Source: Limimaricola sp964022235 (GTDB lineage Bacteria > Pseudomonadota > Alphaproteobacteria > Rhodobacterales > Rhodobacteraceae). Taken from it: DNA of 64,000 bases. Location of the stretch: contig NZ_CAXHZL010000008.1 of the NCBI RefSeq assembly GCF_964022235.1, positions 1-64,000 on the forward strand. The letters are read 5' to 3'. Positions within the stretch are counted from its first letter, which is position 1; every line of letters starts with the position of its first letter. Made by a program: the position numbers and the translations under genes. The notes beneath the pieces are model-generated. The model saw nothing but the letters and a program-made list of their open reading frames with translations. It was not told where the DNA came from and ran no database searches. Below are positions 1 to 8,032 of this stretch, in pieces.

Positions 1-53
1 GAATGGCCGCGTAGCTGAAACCAATCAGCCTCCGGCGAACCCGGGGCGGTTCA
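1..53 (-). mobile_element. Possible end of an insertion sequence
   Basis: Read on the minus strand this edge begins TGAACCGCCCCGGGTT, which from memory resembles the terminal sequence of IS3-like elements of Rhodobacteraceae. No transposase is present in the window, so at most one end is seen and the element would lie to the left. This is recollection, not a search result. Confidence 0.22.
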
Positions 54-194
54 CCATGAGCGCACATGCACCTCCTTAGCTGCCATCGCACTGAGCGTGG
101 TTAAGCGGTGGGGGACGATGAGAGGCTCGCTTCCTTATGGGCATACTGCTCGACTAGCGAAGCCAGTGTCTCGCCACAAAGTTCCCCATATGTT

Positions 195-224
195 CTGGGT
201 CTGGGTCTGGGTCTGGTTCTGGTA
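195..224. repeat. Hexanucleotide tandem repeat (CTGGGT)
   Basis: Three perfect CTGGGT units are followed by CTGGTT and CTGGTA, giving five units in 30 bases. It lies in non-coding DNA left of the cupin gene. Such arrays can vary in copy number by slippage, but no gene or promoter is seen to depend on it. Confidence 0.7.
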
Positions 225-304
225 GCGGCTCGGAGCCTACGATGCAGATCGCTATGGCTCAACAATTTCAATAGGGGCGTCTGCAAACCGCGTTGGTCGC
301 TTGC

Positions 305-328
305 GCGGACCTTCCTGCCGTTCGCTGC
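305..328 (+). repeat. Interspersed repeat, type A copy 1
   Basis: GCGGACCTTCCTGCCGTTCG followed by CTGC. It matches the copy at 419 in 22 of 24 positions and the one at 5990 in 21 of 24. In one frame all three spell RTFLPF, which explains similar short peptides in otherwise unrelated spurious frames. Confidence 0.7.
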
Positions 329-418
329 AGACGCTCCGTTTCCCCCGCGGTTGCGAAGATCTCCGGGAGAAAGGGCGGGAAGCTGACCTTCGCCACAGCC
401 CGAACCAATGCTCACTAA

Positions 419-442
419 GCGGACCTTCCTGCCGTTCACCGC
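419..442 (+). repeat. Interspersed repeat, type A copy 2
   Basis: GCGGACCTTCCTGCCGTTCA followed by CCGC. Same motif as at 305, about 114 bases away, in non-coding accessory DNA. Confidence 0.7.
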
Positions 443-575
443 AAGCGCGCAGTGCCCAGCCTTTCAGATGCAGCATTCGGCAACACGGGCGGAGAGCGGG
501 TATCCCCTGCCAATTGGATCAGTGTCCGCTATGCTGTGGTTCCTTTTGCTCTCCGCCGAGGAGCGTATGCTCTTG

Positions 576-941
576 CTAATGTTGGTGCGCAGGGGGCTCG
601 AACAGGATAAGTTCGACGCGCTCCGAACCCTCGACATGAGCATCATGCCCTGGGGGAATCTCAAAAAAGTCGCCTGTTGCAATCGGCGTTTCCAACCCTG
701 TGTCGATCATGCGAACCACCAACCTGCCGGAAATGCAGTAGCCCGTGTGGTGCATCGGACAGGTGTCAGGTGACCCGAGCAGCGGCTTCTCGTCCTTTTC
801 CCAAGTCCAGCCTGGCTCGAATATCGCATGCATGCCGGTCGCCCCGCTGCGCATCCTGACGATGTTGATCCCGCCATGTTCCTTCATGTCGAGTGCGTCG
901 TCAGGGGTCTCGAAGCGTCGTGTTTCTATCGTGTTGGTCAT
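576..941 (-). CDS. Cupin-domain protein
   Basis: A 121-residue single-domain cupin of unknown substrate. It shows the two expected histidine-bearing segments: CPMHHTGYCISGR near residues 60-75 and GDFFEIPPGHDAHVEG near residues 88-105, which would bind a metal in a small beta-barrel. A GGAGGG ribosome site lies about 7 bases before the ATG. It is the last gene of a leftward run FAD oxidase - nitrilase - cupin, with a gap of 104 bases after the nitrilase, so it is probably co-transcribed. Small cupins in such operons can be dioxygenases, isomerases or ligand sensors; the sequence does not decide. The family call is firm, the role is not. Confidence 0.8.
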   Translation of the reverse strand: MTNTIETRRFETPDDALDMKEHGGINIVRMRSGATGMHAIFEPGWTWEKDEKPLLGSPDTCPMHHTGYCISGRLVVRMIDTGLETPIATGDFFEIPPGHDAHVEGSERVELILFEPPAHQH

Positions 942-1045
942 GGTCTTTCCCTCCGGTGCAGTGCTGGTCGCAGCCTGGGCCGCGACTGGTTATGTCCTGT
1001 TTCGCCGGACACTCGGGCGGTCGCAGTTTGAAGGGGGTGGCCGGG

Positions 1046-1981
1046 TCACGAGAGAAACTCGGCCGGTCGTCGCGCGCGTCGATCCACGGAGAGCGTGAAT
1101 ACGTCGGGCCGCGCATAGTGGCCGCTGACATCGAACTTGCGGCGCGAGGCATGCGCCGCCTCCACCTCGATATCTGCGAGAAGCAGGCCTTTCTCGCGAT
1201 GCATCGGTCCGGCCAGCACGCCACCAAACGGCTTGTAGATCACGGCGTCTCCGGAATTGATCCACTCGGTCGCATCCGGGAACAGTTCGTCCCGATAAGG
1301 CACGTCCTGCGGGATGTCCGAGGCTTCGAGCGCGGTGGCGCAGCCGATGACCCAGCAGCCGCCCTCGCGCGCAATGTGCTGCATCGTGGCGAGCCAGCTG
1401 TCGCCGCTGTCCCATGTCGGCGCGACGTAGATGTCGATGTTCTGGGCGTAGAGCGCAAAGCGCGCCAGCGGCATGTAGTTCTCCCAGCAGATCAGTGCGC
1501 CGACCCGGCCGACCGCGGTTTCGACGACGTTGAGACCCGCGCCGTCGCCAAAGCCCCAGATCATGCGCTCGGGATTGGTCGGCATCAACTTGCGGTGGGT
1601 GTTGGCCAGTCGCCCGTCGGCGTCGATGATCGCGCAGCTGTTGAAGAGGGTGCTGCCGCTGCCCGCGCCGTCGAGTTCATGGTAGCAGATCACCACCACG
1701 ACCCCGAACTCGCGCGCTGCGACGCGAATGGCGGCCAGCCCGTCGCGGCTCAGATCGACGGCGTTGTCCTGAAGCCGGGCGTAGAGTTCGTCTGTCTTGC
1801 CCATGCCGGCCCCGGGGGCGAGCCGCCAGACGAAGGTCGGGTAGCCCGGAAGCCAAGCCTCGGGAAACACGACCATCTCGGCCCCCTCGCGCGAGGATGC
1901 CTCGATGAGATCGCAAGCCTTCGCGATCGACTTTTCCAAGTCGAGATAGACGGGCGGTTGCTGAACGACGGAGACACGCAT
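1046..1981 (-). CDS. Nitrilase (carbon-nitrogen hydrolase family)
   Basis: A 311-residue enzyme expected to hydrolyse a nitrile to a carboxylic acid and ammonia. The Glu-Lys-Cys triad is visible: E41 in VVFPEAWLPGYP, K131 in THRKLMPTNPERM and C165 in GALICWENYMPL. The CWENYMPL form is typical of true nitrilases rather than amidases, ureidopropionases or NAD synthetase domains. The start at 1981 was preferred over upstream codons because AAGGAG sits about 9 bases before it and the protein then begins at the first beta strand (MRVSVVQQPP). It lies 97 bases downstream of an FAD-linked oxidase and upstream of a cupin, suggesting one catabolic operon. The substrate (aliphatic, aryl or cyanide-like) is unknown. 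Confidence 0.9.
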   Translation of the reverse strand: MRVSVVQQPPVYLDLEKSIAKACDLIEASSREGAEMVVFPEAWLPGYPTFVWRLAPGAGMGKTDELYARLQDNAVDLSRDGLAAIRVAAREFGVVVVICYHELDGAGSGSTLFNSCAIIDADGRLANTHRKLMPTNPERMIWGFGDGAGLNVVETAVGRVGALICWENYMPLARFALYAQNIDIYVAPTWDSGDSWLATMQHIAREGGCWVIGCATALEASDIPQDVPYRDELFPDATEWINSGDAVIYKPFGGVLAGPMHREKGLLLADIEVEAAHASRRKFDVSGHYARPDVFTLSVDRRARRPAEFLS

Positions 1982-2078
1982 GAGCTTCGCTCCTTGAGGA
2001 GGTCTCGGGATGGACCATGCTTCTGGCTGCTCCACCCCGGTACGGGTTGCTGCGGTGACGTTCCAAAAGGCGCCGCTC

Positions 2079-3518
2079 CTATTCTGCTGCGCGTGCGACG
2101 GTCTCGGGGCGGATATTGTGGTTTACGCGGAACAGGTTGCCCGGGTCGTATTGCGTCTTCACCCGCCGCAATCGGTCCATGTTGCCGCCGTAGGCGCCGC
2201 CGATCCGCCCGGCCTCGTCCTCGGGCATGAAGTTGACGTAGACGCTGCCTGCTGATTGCGATGCGACCTTGTCTGACAGCGCGCGCGCCCAGGCGATGCA
2301 GGCCTCATCCTTGGCAGGGTCCTCCCACCGGGTGTGGAGGTTCATCGTGAAGTGCGCGGCACGCTGCGGAAAGGCCGTGGCATCGGGGGAAACCCGGGCC
2401 ATCGCACCGCCGAGATGTGGCAGGACAATCTCTGTCTGGTCGTCGGGGAGGCTGCGTGCCGCATCGAGGAGGTGCCCGATGGTCTCTTCGGTCAGGTCGA
2501 GGAAGTCCTGACTCTTCCAGTAATTGCGCATGCCGGGTGTCAGCAGTGGATCGAAGGCGGCCTGCCAGCCGATGTAGGGATGCGGGCCGATCACGTCGGC
2601 GATTGGGTTTCCGAGCGCGCGCAGTTGGGCTACGGCCTTCTCGCCCTCGGCCATGTCGCCGCAGTAGCAGACCGCAAAGATCAATACCTCGCGGCCGTGC
2701 CAGTCCTCGGGAATGAAGGGCAGGGGCGGCGCCTTACGCATCACTGTCCAGACGGTGAGTTCGTCTGGCGCGCTGGTGCTGATCTCGCGGTATTTGCGGA
2801 GCAGTTCGGGGCCCGCCTCGAGCGGATGCACGACAAGCCCCGACAGGATTTCCGGTCCGACCGGATGCAGGCGGAACTCGAAGGACGAGATCACACCGAA
2901 GTTTCCGCCACCACCGGTGCAGGCCCAGAACAGGTCCGGATGCCGATCGGGGCTGATCGTCAGGATCGCGCCGTCGGCGGTAACGATCTCGGCCGAGAGC
3001 AAACTGTCGATGGTCATGCCGTGCTTGCGGGTGATCCAGCCGAAGCCGCCACCCAGCGTCAGCCCGGCGATGCCGGTGGTGCTGTTGATGCCGGTGGGAA
3101 AGGCCAGCCCGTGGCGCTGGCATTCGCGATCGACGTCCCCCAGCAGGCACCCGGCGCCGACGCGGGCGGTGCGAGCCTTGGGGTCGACGTGGACATGGCG
3201 CATCCGCGACATGTCCACCAGCAGAGCGCCATCGGCCACGGCGAGTCCGCCGATCTGGTGGCCGCCTCCCTGCATCGAGATGAGCAGCCCGTGACGCGAG
3301 GCGAACTCCACCGCTGCCTTGATGTCACTGGTGCCGAGCGGTTGCACGACAAGGCCGGGGCGGCGGTCGATCATGCCGTTCCAGACCGTTCGAGCGGTCT
3401 CATAGCCATCGTCGTCGGGCAGTAGCACGGGTCCACGCGTCTCGGCGCGCAGTGCGGTCAGATCCTCGTCGGTCACCGATACAGTGCCGCCGTTCAGGCC
3501 CGTCAGGGAATAGGTCAT
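2079..3518 (-). CDS. FAD-linked oxidase, berberine-bridge type
   Basis: A 479-residue FAD-binding oxidoreductase of the PCMH/BBE class. The FAD domain (about residues 50-230) has ISMQGGGHQIGG with H87, the usual site of covalent flavin attachment, and LTLGGGFGWITRKHG. The C-terminus carries the BBE signature, RVKTQYDPGNLFRVNHN. Where bicovalent members have a second flavin-linked cysteine, this one has N145 (GINSTTG), so single attachment is predicted. The start at 3518 has GGAGA upstream and removes an unsupported 95-codon extension. Members oxidise sugars, alkaloids and other alcohols or amines; the substrate here is unknown. It is first in the leftward operon with nitrilase and cupin, and diverges from an HxlR regulator. 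Confidence 0.88.
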   Translation of the reverse strand: MTYSLTGLNGGTVSVTDEDLTALRAETRGPVLLPDDDGYETARTVWNGMIDRRPGLVVQPLGTSDIKAAVEFASRHGLLISMQGGGHQIGGLAVADGALLVDMSRMRHVHVDPKARTARVGAGCLLGDVDRECQRHGLAFPTGINSTTGIAGLTLGGGFGWITRKHGMTIDSLLSAEIVTADGAILTISPDRHPDLFWACTGGGGNFGVISSFEFRLHPVGPEILSGLVVHPLEAGPELLRKYREISTSAPDELTVWTVMRKAPPLPFIPEDWHGREVLIFAVCYCGDMAEGEKAVAQLRALGNPIADVIGPHPYIGWQAAFDPLLTPGMRNYWKSQDFLDLTEETIGHLLDAARSLPDDQTEIVLPHLGGAMARVSPDATAFPQRAAHFTMNLHTRWEDPAKDEACIAWARALSDKVASQSAGSVYVNFMPEDEAGRIGGAYGGNMDRLRRVKTQYDPGNLFRVNHNIRPETVARAAE

Positions 3519-3718
3519 GTCCGTATCTCCGATGGATGTAAGGAATGGCCGCTTATCGGATACCTCGGCTGTGAACCCAGGGGCGGCGATCGGGCTTTCA
3601 TTCCCGACATGGACCAGTCTGCGCCTCATCAATGATCCGGACGAGTGCAGGAACTGGACCGCGGTCCGGCCGGACGTGGCGTCTGCTGCTCGCAGAAGGC
3701 GATCCGTGCTAACCTGAC

Positions 3719-3740
3719 CCATGCCAAATAGTCGGCATGG
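3719..3740. promoter_or_regulatory. Inverted repeat, candidate operator
   Basis: CCATGCC, 8 bases, GGCATGG: a perfect 7-base inverted repeat in the 239-base gap between the divergent oxidase and HxlR genes, just upstream of the regulator's ribosome site. Position and symmetry suit a dimeric winged-helix regulator, but binding is inferred. Confidence 0.45.
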
Positions 3741-3757
3741 CCACAGGAGTGCGAGTG

Positions 3758-4456
3758 ATGTCCCAAGGCAGCTATTACCAGTTTTGTCCGGTGGCGATGG
3801 CATCGGAGGTGCTGTGCAAACGTTGGACGATGGTGCTCGTGCGTGAACTCGTGGCGGGTTCGACCCGTTTCAACGATCTCAAGCGCGGCGTGCCGAGAAT
3901 GTCGCCGACCCTCCTTTCGCTCCGCCTGAAAGAGTTGGAGGCAGCTGGAGTTGTGGTCCGCGTCCCGGTTGCCGGGGAGCCGGGCATCAGCGAGTATCAC
4001 CTTACGCCAGCTGGCGAAGACCTGCTTCCGGTGGTCAAGGCGCTCGGTGTCTGGGGTCAGAGATGGGTCGAGTCGAACCTGTCGCTACGCAACCTCGATG
4101 CCTCCCTGCTGATGTGGGACATGCGGCGCAATCTCGACCCGACGCCGCTGCCGAAGCGACGCGTGGTCGTCAAGTTCCGCTACCCGGAGCTGCCCTCGAC
4201 ACGGCGTAACTTCTGGCTCGTGGTCGAACCTGTGGGCAGCGTCGATCTCTGCGCCACGGACCCCGGCTTCGACATAGACCTCTACGTTACGACAGATCTT
4301 CGAACGATGACGGCAATCTGGATGGGGCTCGACACGATAGCACAAGCTCGCGACCGGATTGATTTCGACGGCTCGCGTCAGCTGGCCACATCAATGCAGC
4401 AATGGCTTGGTCTCAGTCCTTTCGCCACGGAGAAAAACCTCGTCGAGCATGCTTGA
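3758..4456 (+). CDS. HxlR-family transcriptional regulator with C-terminal domain
   Basis: A 232-residue regulator. Residues about 8-100 form an HxlR winged helix: CPVAMASEVLCKRWTMVLVR, then FNDLKRGVPRMSPTLLSLRL as recognition region and EYHLTPAGEDLLPV as wing. HxlR proteins are usually 100-130 residues; here about 110 more follow, resembling the SCP2-like domains found on some longer members and possibly binding a hydrophobic ligand. The ATG at 3758 was chosen because AGGAG lies 8 bases upstream; an in-frame start at 3737 falls inside the inverted repeat. It diverges from the FAD oxidase operon and is the likely regulator of it and of itself. Confidence 0.85.
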   Translation: MSQGSYYQFCPVAMASEVLCKRWTMVLVRELVAGSTRFNDLKRGVPRMSPTLLSLRLKELEAAGVVVRVPVAGEPGISEYHLTPAGEDLLPVVKALGVWGQRWVESNLSLRNLDASLLMWDMRRNLDPTPLPKRRVVVKFRYPELPSTRRNFWLVVEPVGSVDLCATDPGFDIDLYVTTDLRTMTAIWMGLDTIAQARDRIDFDGSRQLATSMQQWLGLSPFATEKNLVEHA

Positions 4457-4748
4457 CAGTTATCGCTCGTGCTACAGAAATTGGACCAAGAAAGGCAGCT
4501 CTTAGATACGGGTAGTATGGACGTCGAAGGGAGAAACCAGAAACTCCGGCTCGAGCCATGTCCCGTGGGGACCGATTAACTAACAGCTGCCGACTTTCGG
4601 ACAGTAATTGGTCCGTCCTCTCGCTCGACACCAACGGGTGTCGGTCCACTGCACGATGATCAGATATCTGCTCCAGAATCCGGCCGAGAGGGGCCGGAAA
4701 GCCTGCATTGGGCCGCTTCGGGCCGACCATCCATGATCCGTCCACCGT
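4457..4748. other. Intergenic, nothing recognised
   Basis: 292 bases between the convergent HxlR and antitoxin-like genes. No gene, tRNA or clear terminator hairpin was found. Confidence 0.55.
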
Positions 4749-5120
4749 TCAGCTGAGCGGTGGACTGTTTCTGGTGTCGACAAGAAGGGGAGTGCGGCTC
4801 GCAAAGGCTCCCATTTCTGGAATGCCTCTGTCGATGAGGGCGAACAGCTCGTCACCCCGCCCGTCGCGTAGGAATGCATCAGCGGTCAGCCCGCCCAAGG
4901 GCACGAGCTTCTGGCAGCGCACCCAGACCCAGACCTCGGCGTTGGAGGAGACCCAAGGCCGAATGATACTGGCCAAGTTGTAAAGCCGCGCCAACCGCTG
5001 CTGATCCCAAGAGAGATGAGCCAGCTGCGCGGACTGGATGGCCAAAGCCTCGGCCATCAGTTCGGCATCAATGAATCCGTCGTCGCGCACACAGTCGTCG
5101 AGTAGTCGTGTCGTTGGCAT
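4749..5120 (-). CDS. Antitoxin-like protein (Xre/MbcA/ParS toxin-binding domain type)
   Basis: A 123-residue protein. The region LSWDQQRLARLYNLASIIRP, then a tryptophan-rich segment, then PLGGLTADAFLRDGRGDELF resembles the C-terminal toxin-binding domain (DUF2384) of antitoxins paired with RES-domain toxins: an N-terminal helical R..RL..L core, a LGG-L-T turn and a closing helix before a D/E-rich end. No RES or other toxin frame lies on either side, so if the call is right this is an orphan. It sits in repeat-rich accessory DNA with no operon partners. The alternative is an unknown small protein; the similarity is judged by eye only. Confidence 0.5.
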   Translation of the reverse strand: MPTTRLLDDCVRDDGFIDAELMAEALAIQSAQLAHLSWDQQRLARLYNLASIIRPWVSSNAEVWVWVRCQKLVPLGGLTADAFLRDGRGDELFALIDRGIPEMGAFASRTPLLVDTRNSPPLS

Positions 5121-5828
5121 ACTGAACTCCTCGCTTGTCGCTCATGGACCAATCGGCCAGTGGGTCATAAGGGCGAACTCGTCAGCATTGCGGCACTCAT
5201 CAAATCCCGCCGGATCACAACCAAGAGGGAGCTTTAGCTGTGTGTCGGCGTCGTCATGACGTTTCGAACTGAGCCTCGCTGCCCAAGGGTCAAGCGAGGC
5301 AGTGCATTTTACACCCTAAGGGGAAGCCACTGACCGAGGAACTCGCGTCGAATGGACAGCAGGGCATCTGCCATCGGGCTCCGGCATCCCAATTTAGGCG
5401 CAGTCAGTGCGACTGAAGCGGCGTCGGCGACACATTTTCAGGAGCCAGAGGTTTGGATTTGGGGAACCCCAGCCGCGATAGGGCGTTTCAGGGTTACTGT
5501 TCCGAGGATGGCGAAGAAGGGGCAGCGCGCGCCGGTCAGGGATATTTTCCCAGCCCGGCGCGCGTGGCCTTCGACATCGGACAGCTTCCCTTTCCACTGA
5601 ATGAGTATTGCTCATAAAGGTCTCCGGAGGCCTTAAGATGCCCTCAGGCATTCGGGCATGTAGTAGATACATCGACCTGCCGAGGCGCTCTGTAACAAGA
5701 GGCCATCAGGCAATGGGGGTCCACCAGCCTTGTTCTCTGCAACAATCTCGATTGGCGGGAAACATAGTTTGAGGGCAGCTCCCTCGGTATAGATGCTCGC
5801 CGAAGTTCGCGATACAAAGGTGTCTGAA

Positions 5829-5874
5829 AAGGTCCGCTTTCAATATTGTAGGTAGCCTGCTTTGAAGGTCCGCT
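5829..5874 (-). repeat. Two inverse cores of the type A repeat
   Basis: AAGGTCCGCT occurs at 5829-5838 and 5865-5874. It is the reverse complement of the AGCGGACCTT core of the type A repeat, giving oppositely oriented copies 116-170 bases left of the forward copy at 5990. Confidence 0.55.
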
Positions 5875-5940
5875 GAGGTCCATCTATGTCGTCCCTCAGG
5901 ATGCTGCGGGTGCGAAGGCAGCCAGCAACAGCCCGGTCGG

Positions 5941-5968
5941 TTTGGGCTCGAAGTCGACATTCGCTGCG
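5941..5968 (+). repeat. Interspersed repeat, type B copy 1
   Basis: TTTGGGCTCG, then eight variable bases, then ATTCGCTGCG. It recurs at 8428 (with GTTCGCTGCG) and more weakly at 7143. It lies directly before a type A copy, so A and B may be parts of one composite unit. Confidence 0.55.
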
Positions 5969-5989
5969 ATCAAGAGCAAGAGCAGCTCA

Positions 5990-6013
5990 GCGGACATTTC
6001 TGCCATTCGCTGC
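5990..6013 (+). repeat. Interspersed repeat, type A copy 3
   Basis: GCGGACATTTCTGCCATTCG followed by CTGC. It differs from the copy at 305 at three positions, and lies 22 bases after a type B unit. Confidence 0.65.
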
Positions 6014-6328
6014 GGGCACTTACTCAATGCCGCATCCACAACACCTTCGGATAGAAGGGCGGGTAGCCGTGCTTCGCTACCTCCTGGGCCGAGATGGGGA
6101 GCACAGGTTCTGCGGCTATACGCCATCGGAGGCTGAACCCTTCGCTACGTGGCCGTCGCTCGGGGGCGGATGCTGCGGCCGCTGTTTGTATTCCCTTTTC
6201 AGAAGCATGCTAAGTGCTTACGCCTCTGTCGTGGATGGCGGGCCGGCTTGGCTGCTCTTGCTGCATCTACGTAGGAACGTGATTTTTGGGGAGGCCCGAA
6301 ACGCCTCGGGAACCCGCGGAGAAATAAA

Positions 6329-7030
6329 ATGCACATTGGGCTTATCGGCGGAATTGGGGTCGCAGCCAGCGTGGTCTACTATCAGCGCCTCGCCGCAGCC
6401 GTGGAAGCGAAGGGGGCACGCCTGCGCATGACCTTGTCACATGGCAACATCCAGACGCTTATCGCCAATAATCTCGCCGATTTACGGCAGCCGCAGGCCG
6501 AATTCTTCGCGCGACAGGTGGGCGAGCTCAAGGCTGCCGGGGCTGAGGTGGCAGCGCTGACCTCGTTGGGCGCGCATTATTGTTTCAACGAACTCGCGGC
6601 AATATCTCCGCTGCCACTCGTATCCGGCGTCGCCCCTCTCGACCGCTACTTCGCAAGCCAAGGCATGCGGCGTGTTGGTTTGTTAGGCACGCGTGTGGTG
6701 ATGCGCACCCGCCTTTACGGGCAACTCACCCACACTGAGGCCGTCGCCTTGGACGACGACATCGAGGGGCTTGGACAGAGTTATCAGGAGGTCGCCGTCG
6801 CGGGGTATTGCACGGCGTCCCAACGGCAGGCCTTTCTGGACGCCGGGCGGCGGATGGTTGATGAGCAAGGCGCCGAGGCCGTCGTGCTTGCTGGCACCGA
6901 TCTCAACCTCGCGTTCGACGGGCAGGACCCGGGATATCCGGTGATCGACGCGTTGGACGTCCATGTTGCCTTGCTGGCGCGGTTGGCGACGGGGGAAGCC
7001 AGCATGTCAGAGGCGGCGCTCACTGGCTGA
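6329..7030 (+). CDS. Asp/Glu-racemase family protein lacking both usual catalytic cysteines
   Basis: A 233-residue protein with the fold signatures of aspartate/glutamate racemases: the N-terminal MHIGLIGGIGVAASVVYYQR, the central AALTSLGAHYCFNEL and the C-terminal AVVLAGTDLNLAF. In active cofactor-independent racemases the first site reads C-N-T-A-H and the second G-C-T-E; here they are S79 and G189, so the two-base cysteine mechanism is not available. C85 and C161 lie elsewhere. It could act as a lyase or isomerase, be regulatory, or be inactive. It stands alone, with an intergenic repeat region on the left and a convergent DUF4239 gene on the right. Confidence 0.8.
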   Translation: MHIGLIGGIGVAASVVYYQRLAAAVEAKGARLRMTLSHGNIQTLIANNLADLRQPQAEFFARQVGELKAAGAEVAALTSLGAHYCFNELAAISPLPLVSGVAPLDRYFASQGMRRVGLLGTRVVMRTRLYGQLTHTEAVALDDDIEGLGQSYQEVAVAGYCTASQRQAFLDAGRRMVDEQGAEAVVLAGTDLNLAFDGQDPGYPVIDALDVHVALLARLATGEASMSEAALTG

Positions 7031-7142
7031 CAAGGCTCATAGTCAAGCTACTTGCTCGGAAGATCAAGCCAGTGTCTCGCATGGCATCATGTTAGCCATG
7101 TCAGCTTGCGCCGACTATTGCGTCAGTGAAAGAACTTGGCAC

Positions 7143-7168
7143 TTTGGGCTTGGGGCGCCGTTCGCTGC
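7143..7168 (+). repeat. Interspersed repeat, type B copy (degenerate)
   Basis: TTTGGGCTTG, six bases, then GTTCGCTGC, in the 228-base gap after the racemase-like gene. It is a weaker match than the copies at 5941 and 8428. Confidence 0.4.
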
Positions 7169-7258
7169 ATGGGCCTCGAAAGTTGCCTCGGGGCAGAAAG
7201 CGCAGGCAGCATCGCACCACAGCACATTGCTTTTCTCATTTGCGCGCACCTGAGCTCG

Positions 7259-8032
7259 TCAATTTAGGCCCATCGCGGCCACAGTCGCGACAAGCTTGGA
7301 TTGATCTACGGAAATCAATCCGCGGCGTGGCCGGTCAAGATCCATGATCAGGAAGACCAGAACGACGATTAATATCATCATCGCATAGACAGGGACGCCC
7401 GGCCGGACATTTAAGATCCAGGCGGAGTAACCGACAACGCCGCCGAGAAGGACGAACGTCCCGAACAGCAGGAACAAAACCAGTTCAGGAACATGGCGGT
7501 CGATGGCTGCGTCCCGGGTGGCCAGCGCGTCGATCATGTCGTTCAGACTTGTAGCGAAGCTCATCGCCACGGGGTTGCCTGCTTCTCGCGCTTCGTCGGC
7601 CGCGAGAAGCCAGAGCCTGCCGAATACCGCCTCTGCCTCAGCAACCAGTTGGGATCGCTCCACTTGGTTCGAGGCAGCGATCGTCGCTGCTGCGAGCCGG
7701 ATCGTCCCGTATTCTCTCAATAATGTCTTGGCTTCCTCGCGCCGCACGTCGCTCACCAGATCAGTTCTCAGCCAAGCGGTCCCAATGGCATTCGCCTCAT
7801 CAACCACCGCAGCAGATCTTTGATCATAGCGCCCGAGCGACAGGGAGAAGGTGAAGCCGATCAGCAAGGCCAGTAAACCGAGAAGCGAGCCCTGAACGGC
7901 ATTCGCCTGACTTTTGCTATCCCCGTTTGTCGTGACATGGCGTTTCCGGCCGGTGGCGCCGCCCAGCCACATGGCGGCAAGCATCGCGAGAGCCAGGATC
8001 ATTGCGATCACGTAAGAGGGAACGTCATACAT
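7259..8032 (-). CDS. DUF4239 (bestrophin-like) membrane protein
   Basis: A 257-residue inner-membrane protein. Segments YVIAMILALAMLAAMWLGG near residue 8 and SLLGLLALLIGFTFSLSLGR near residue 49 are membrane-spanning. A soluble helical middle follows, with the family's RSAAVVDEANAIGTAWLR and EEAKTLLREYG motifs. Two more spans are near residues 184-205 and 214-230, and the end has the family's IMDLDRPRRGLI. The family has been compared with bestrophin channels, but no member's function is secure. It converges on the racemase-like gene and is monocistronic as far as can be seen. Confidence 0.85.
   Translation of the reverse strand: MYDVPSYVIAMILALAMLAAMWLGGATGRKRHVTTNGDSKSQANAVQGSLLGLLALLIGFTFSLSLGRYDQRSAAVVDEANAIGTAWLRTDLVSDVRREEAKTLLREYGTIRLAAATIAASNQVERSQLVAEAEAVFGRLWLLAADEAREAGNPVAMSFATSLNDMIDALATRDAAIDRHVPELVLFLLFGTFVLLGGVVGYSAWILNVRPGVPVYAMMILIVVLVFLIMDLDRPRRGLISVDQSKLVATVAAMGLN

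Larger units (their letters stand above)
54..575. other. Gene-poor accessory DNA with degenerate repeats
   Basis: No convincing gene is seen. Several open frames overlap here in conflicting phases and resemble no protein family. The stretch holds a hexanucleotide tandem repeat and two copies of a short interspersed motif, each listed separately. Confidence 0.6.
5121..6328. other. 1.2 kb accessory region without a supported gene
   Basis: Several overlapping frames of 60-180 codons exist on both strands, none with a recognisable domain, good start context or consistent codon use. It contains several copies of the interspersed repeats. It could be decayed mobile DNA. The start of the racemase-like gene ends it. 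Confidence 0.55.

Noticed and set aside
408..773. Frames containing RTFLPF at the left end and at 5886-6431
   Set aside because: The shared peptide comes from the interspersed DNA repeat read in one frame, not from related proteins.
893..2230. 445-codon open frame on the plus strand over the nitrilase gene
   Set aside because: It is antisense to a clear nitrilase with intact catalytic motifs; the translation is Arg/Asp/Val-rich with no recognisable domain, as expected of GC-rich shadow frames.
5352..5960. Short frames on both strands in the 1.2 kb gap
   Set aside because: No start context, domain or consistent composition; possibly decayed mobile DNA, but no transposase motif could be identified.
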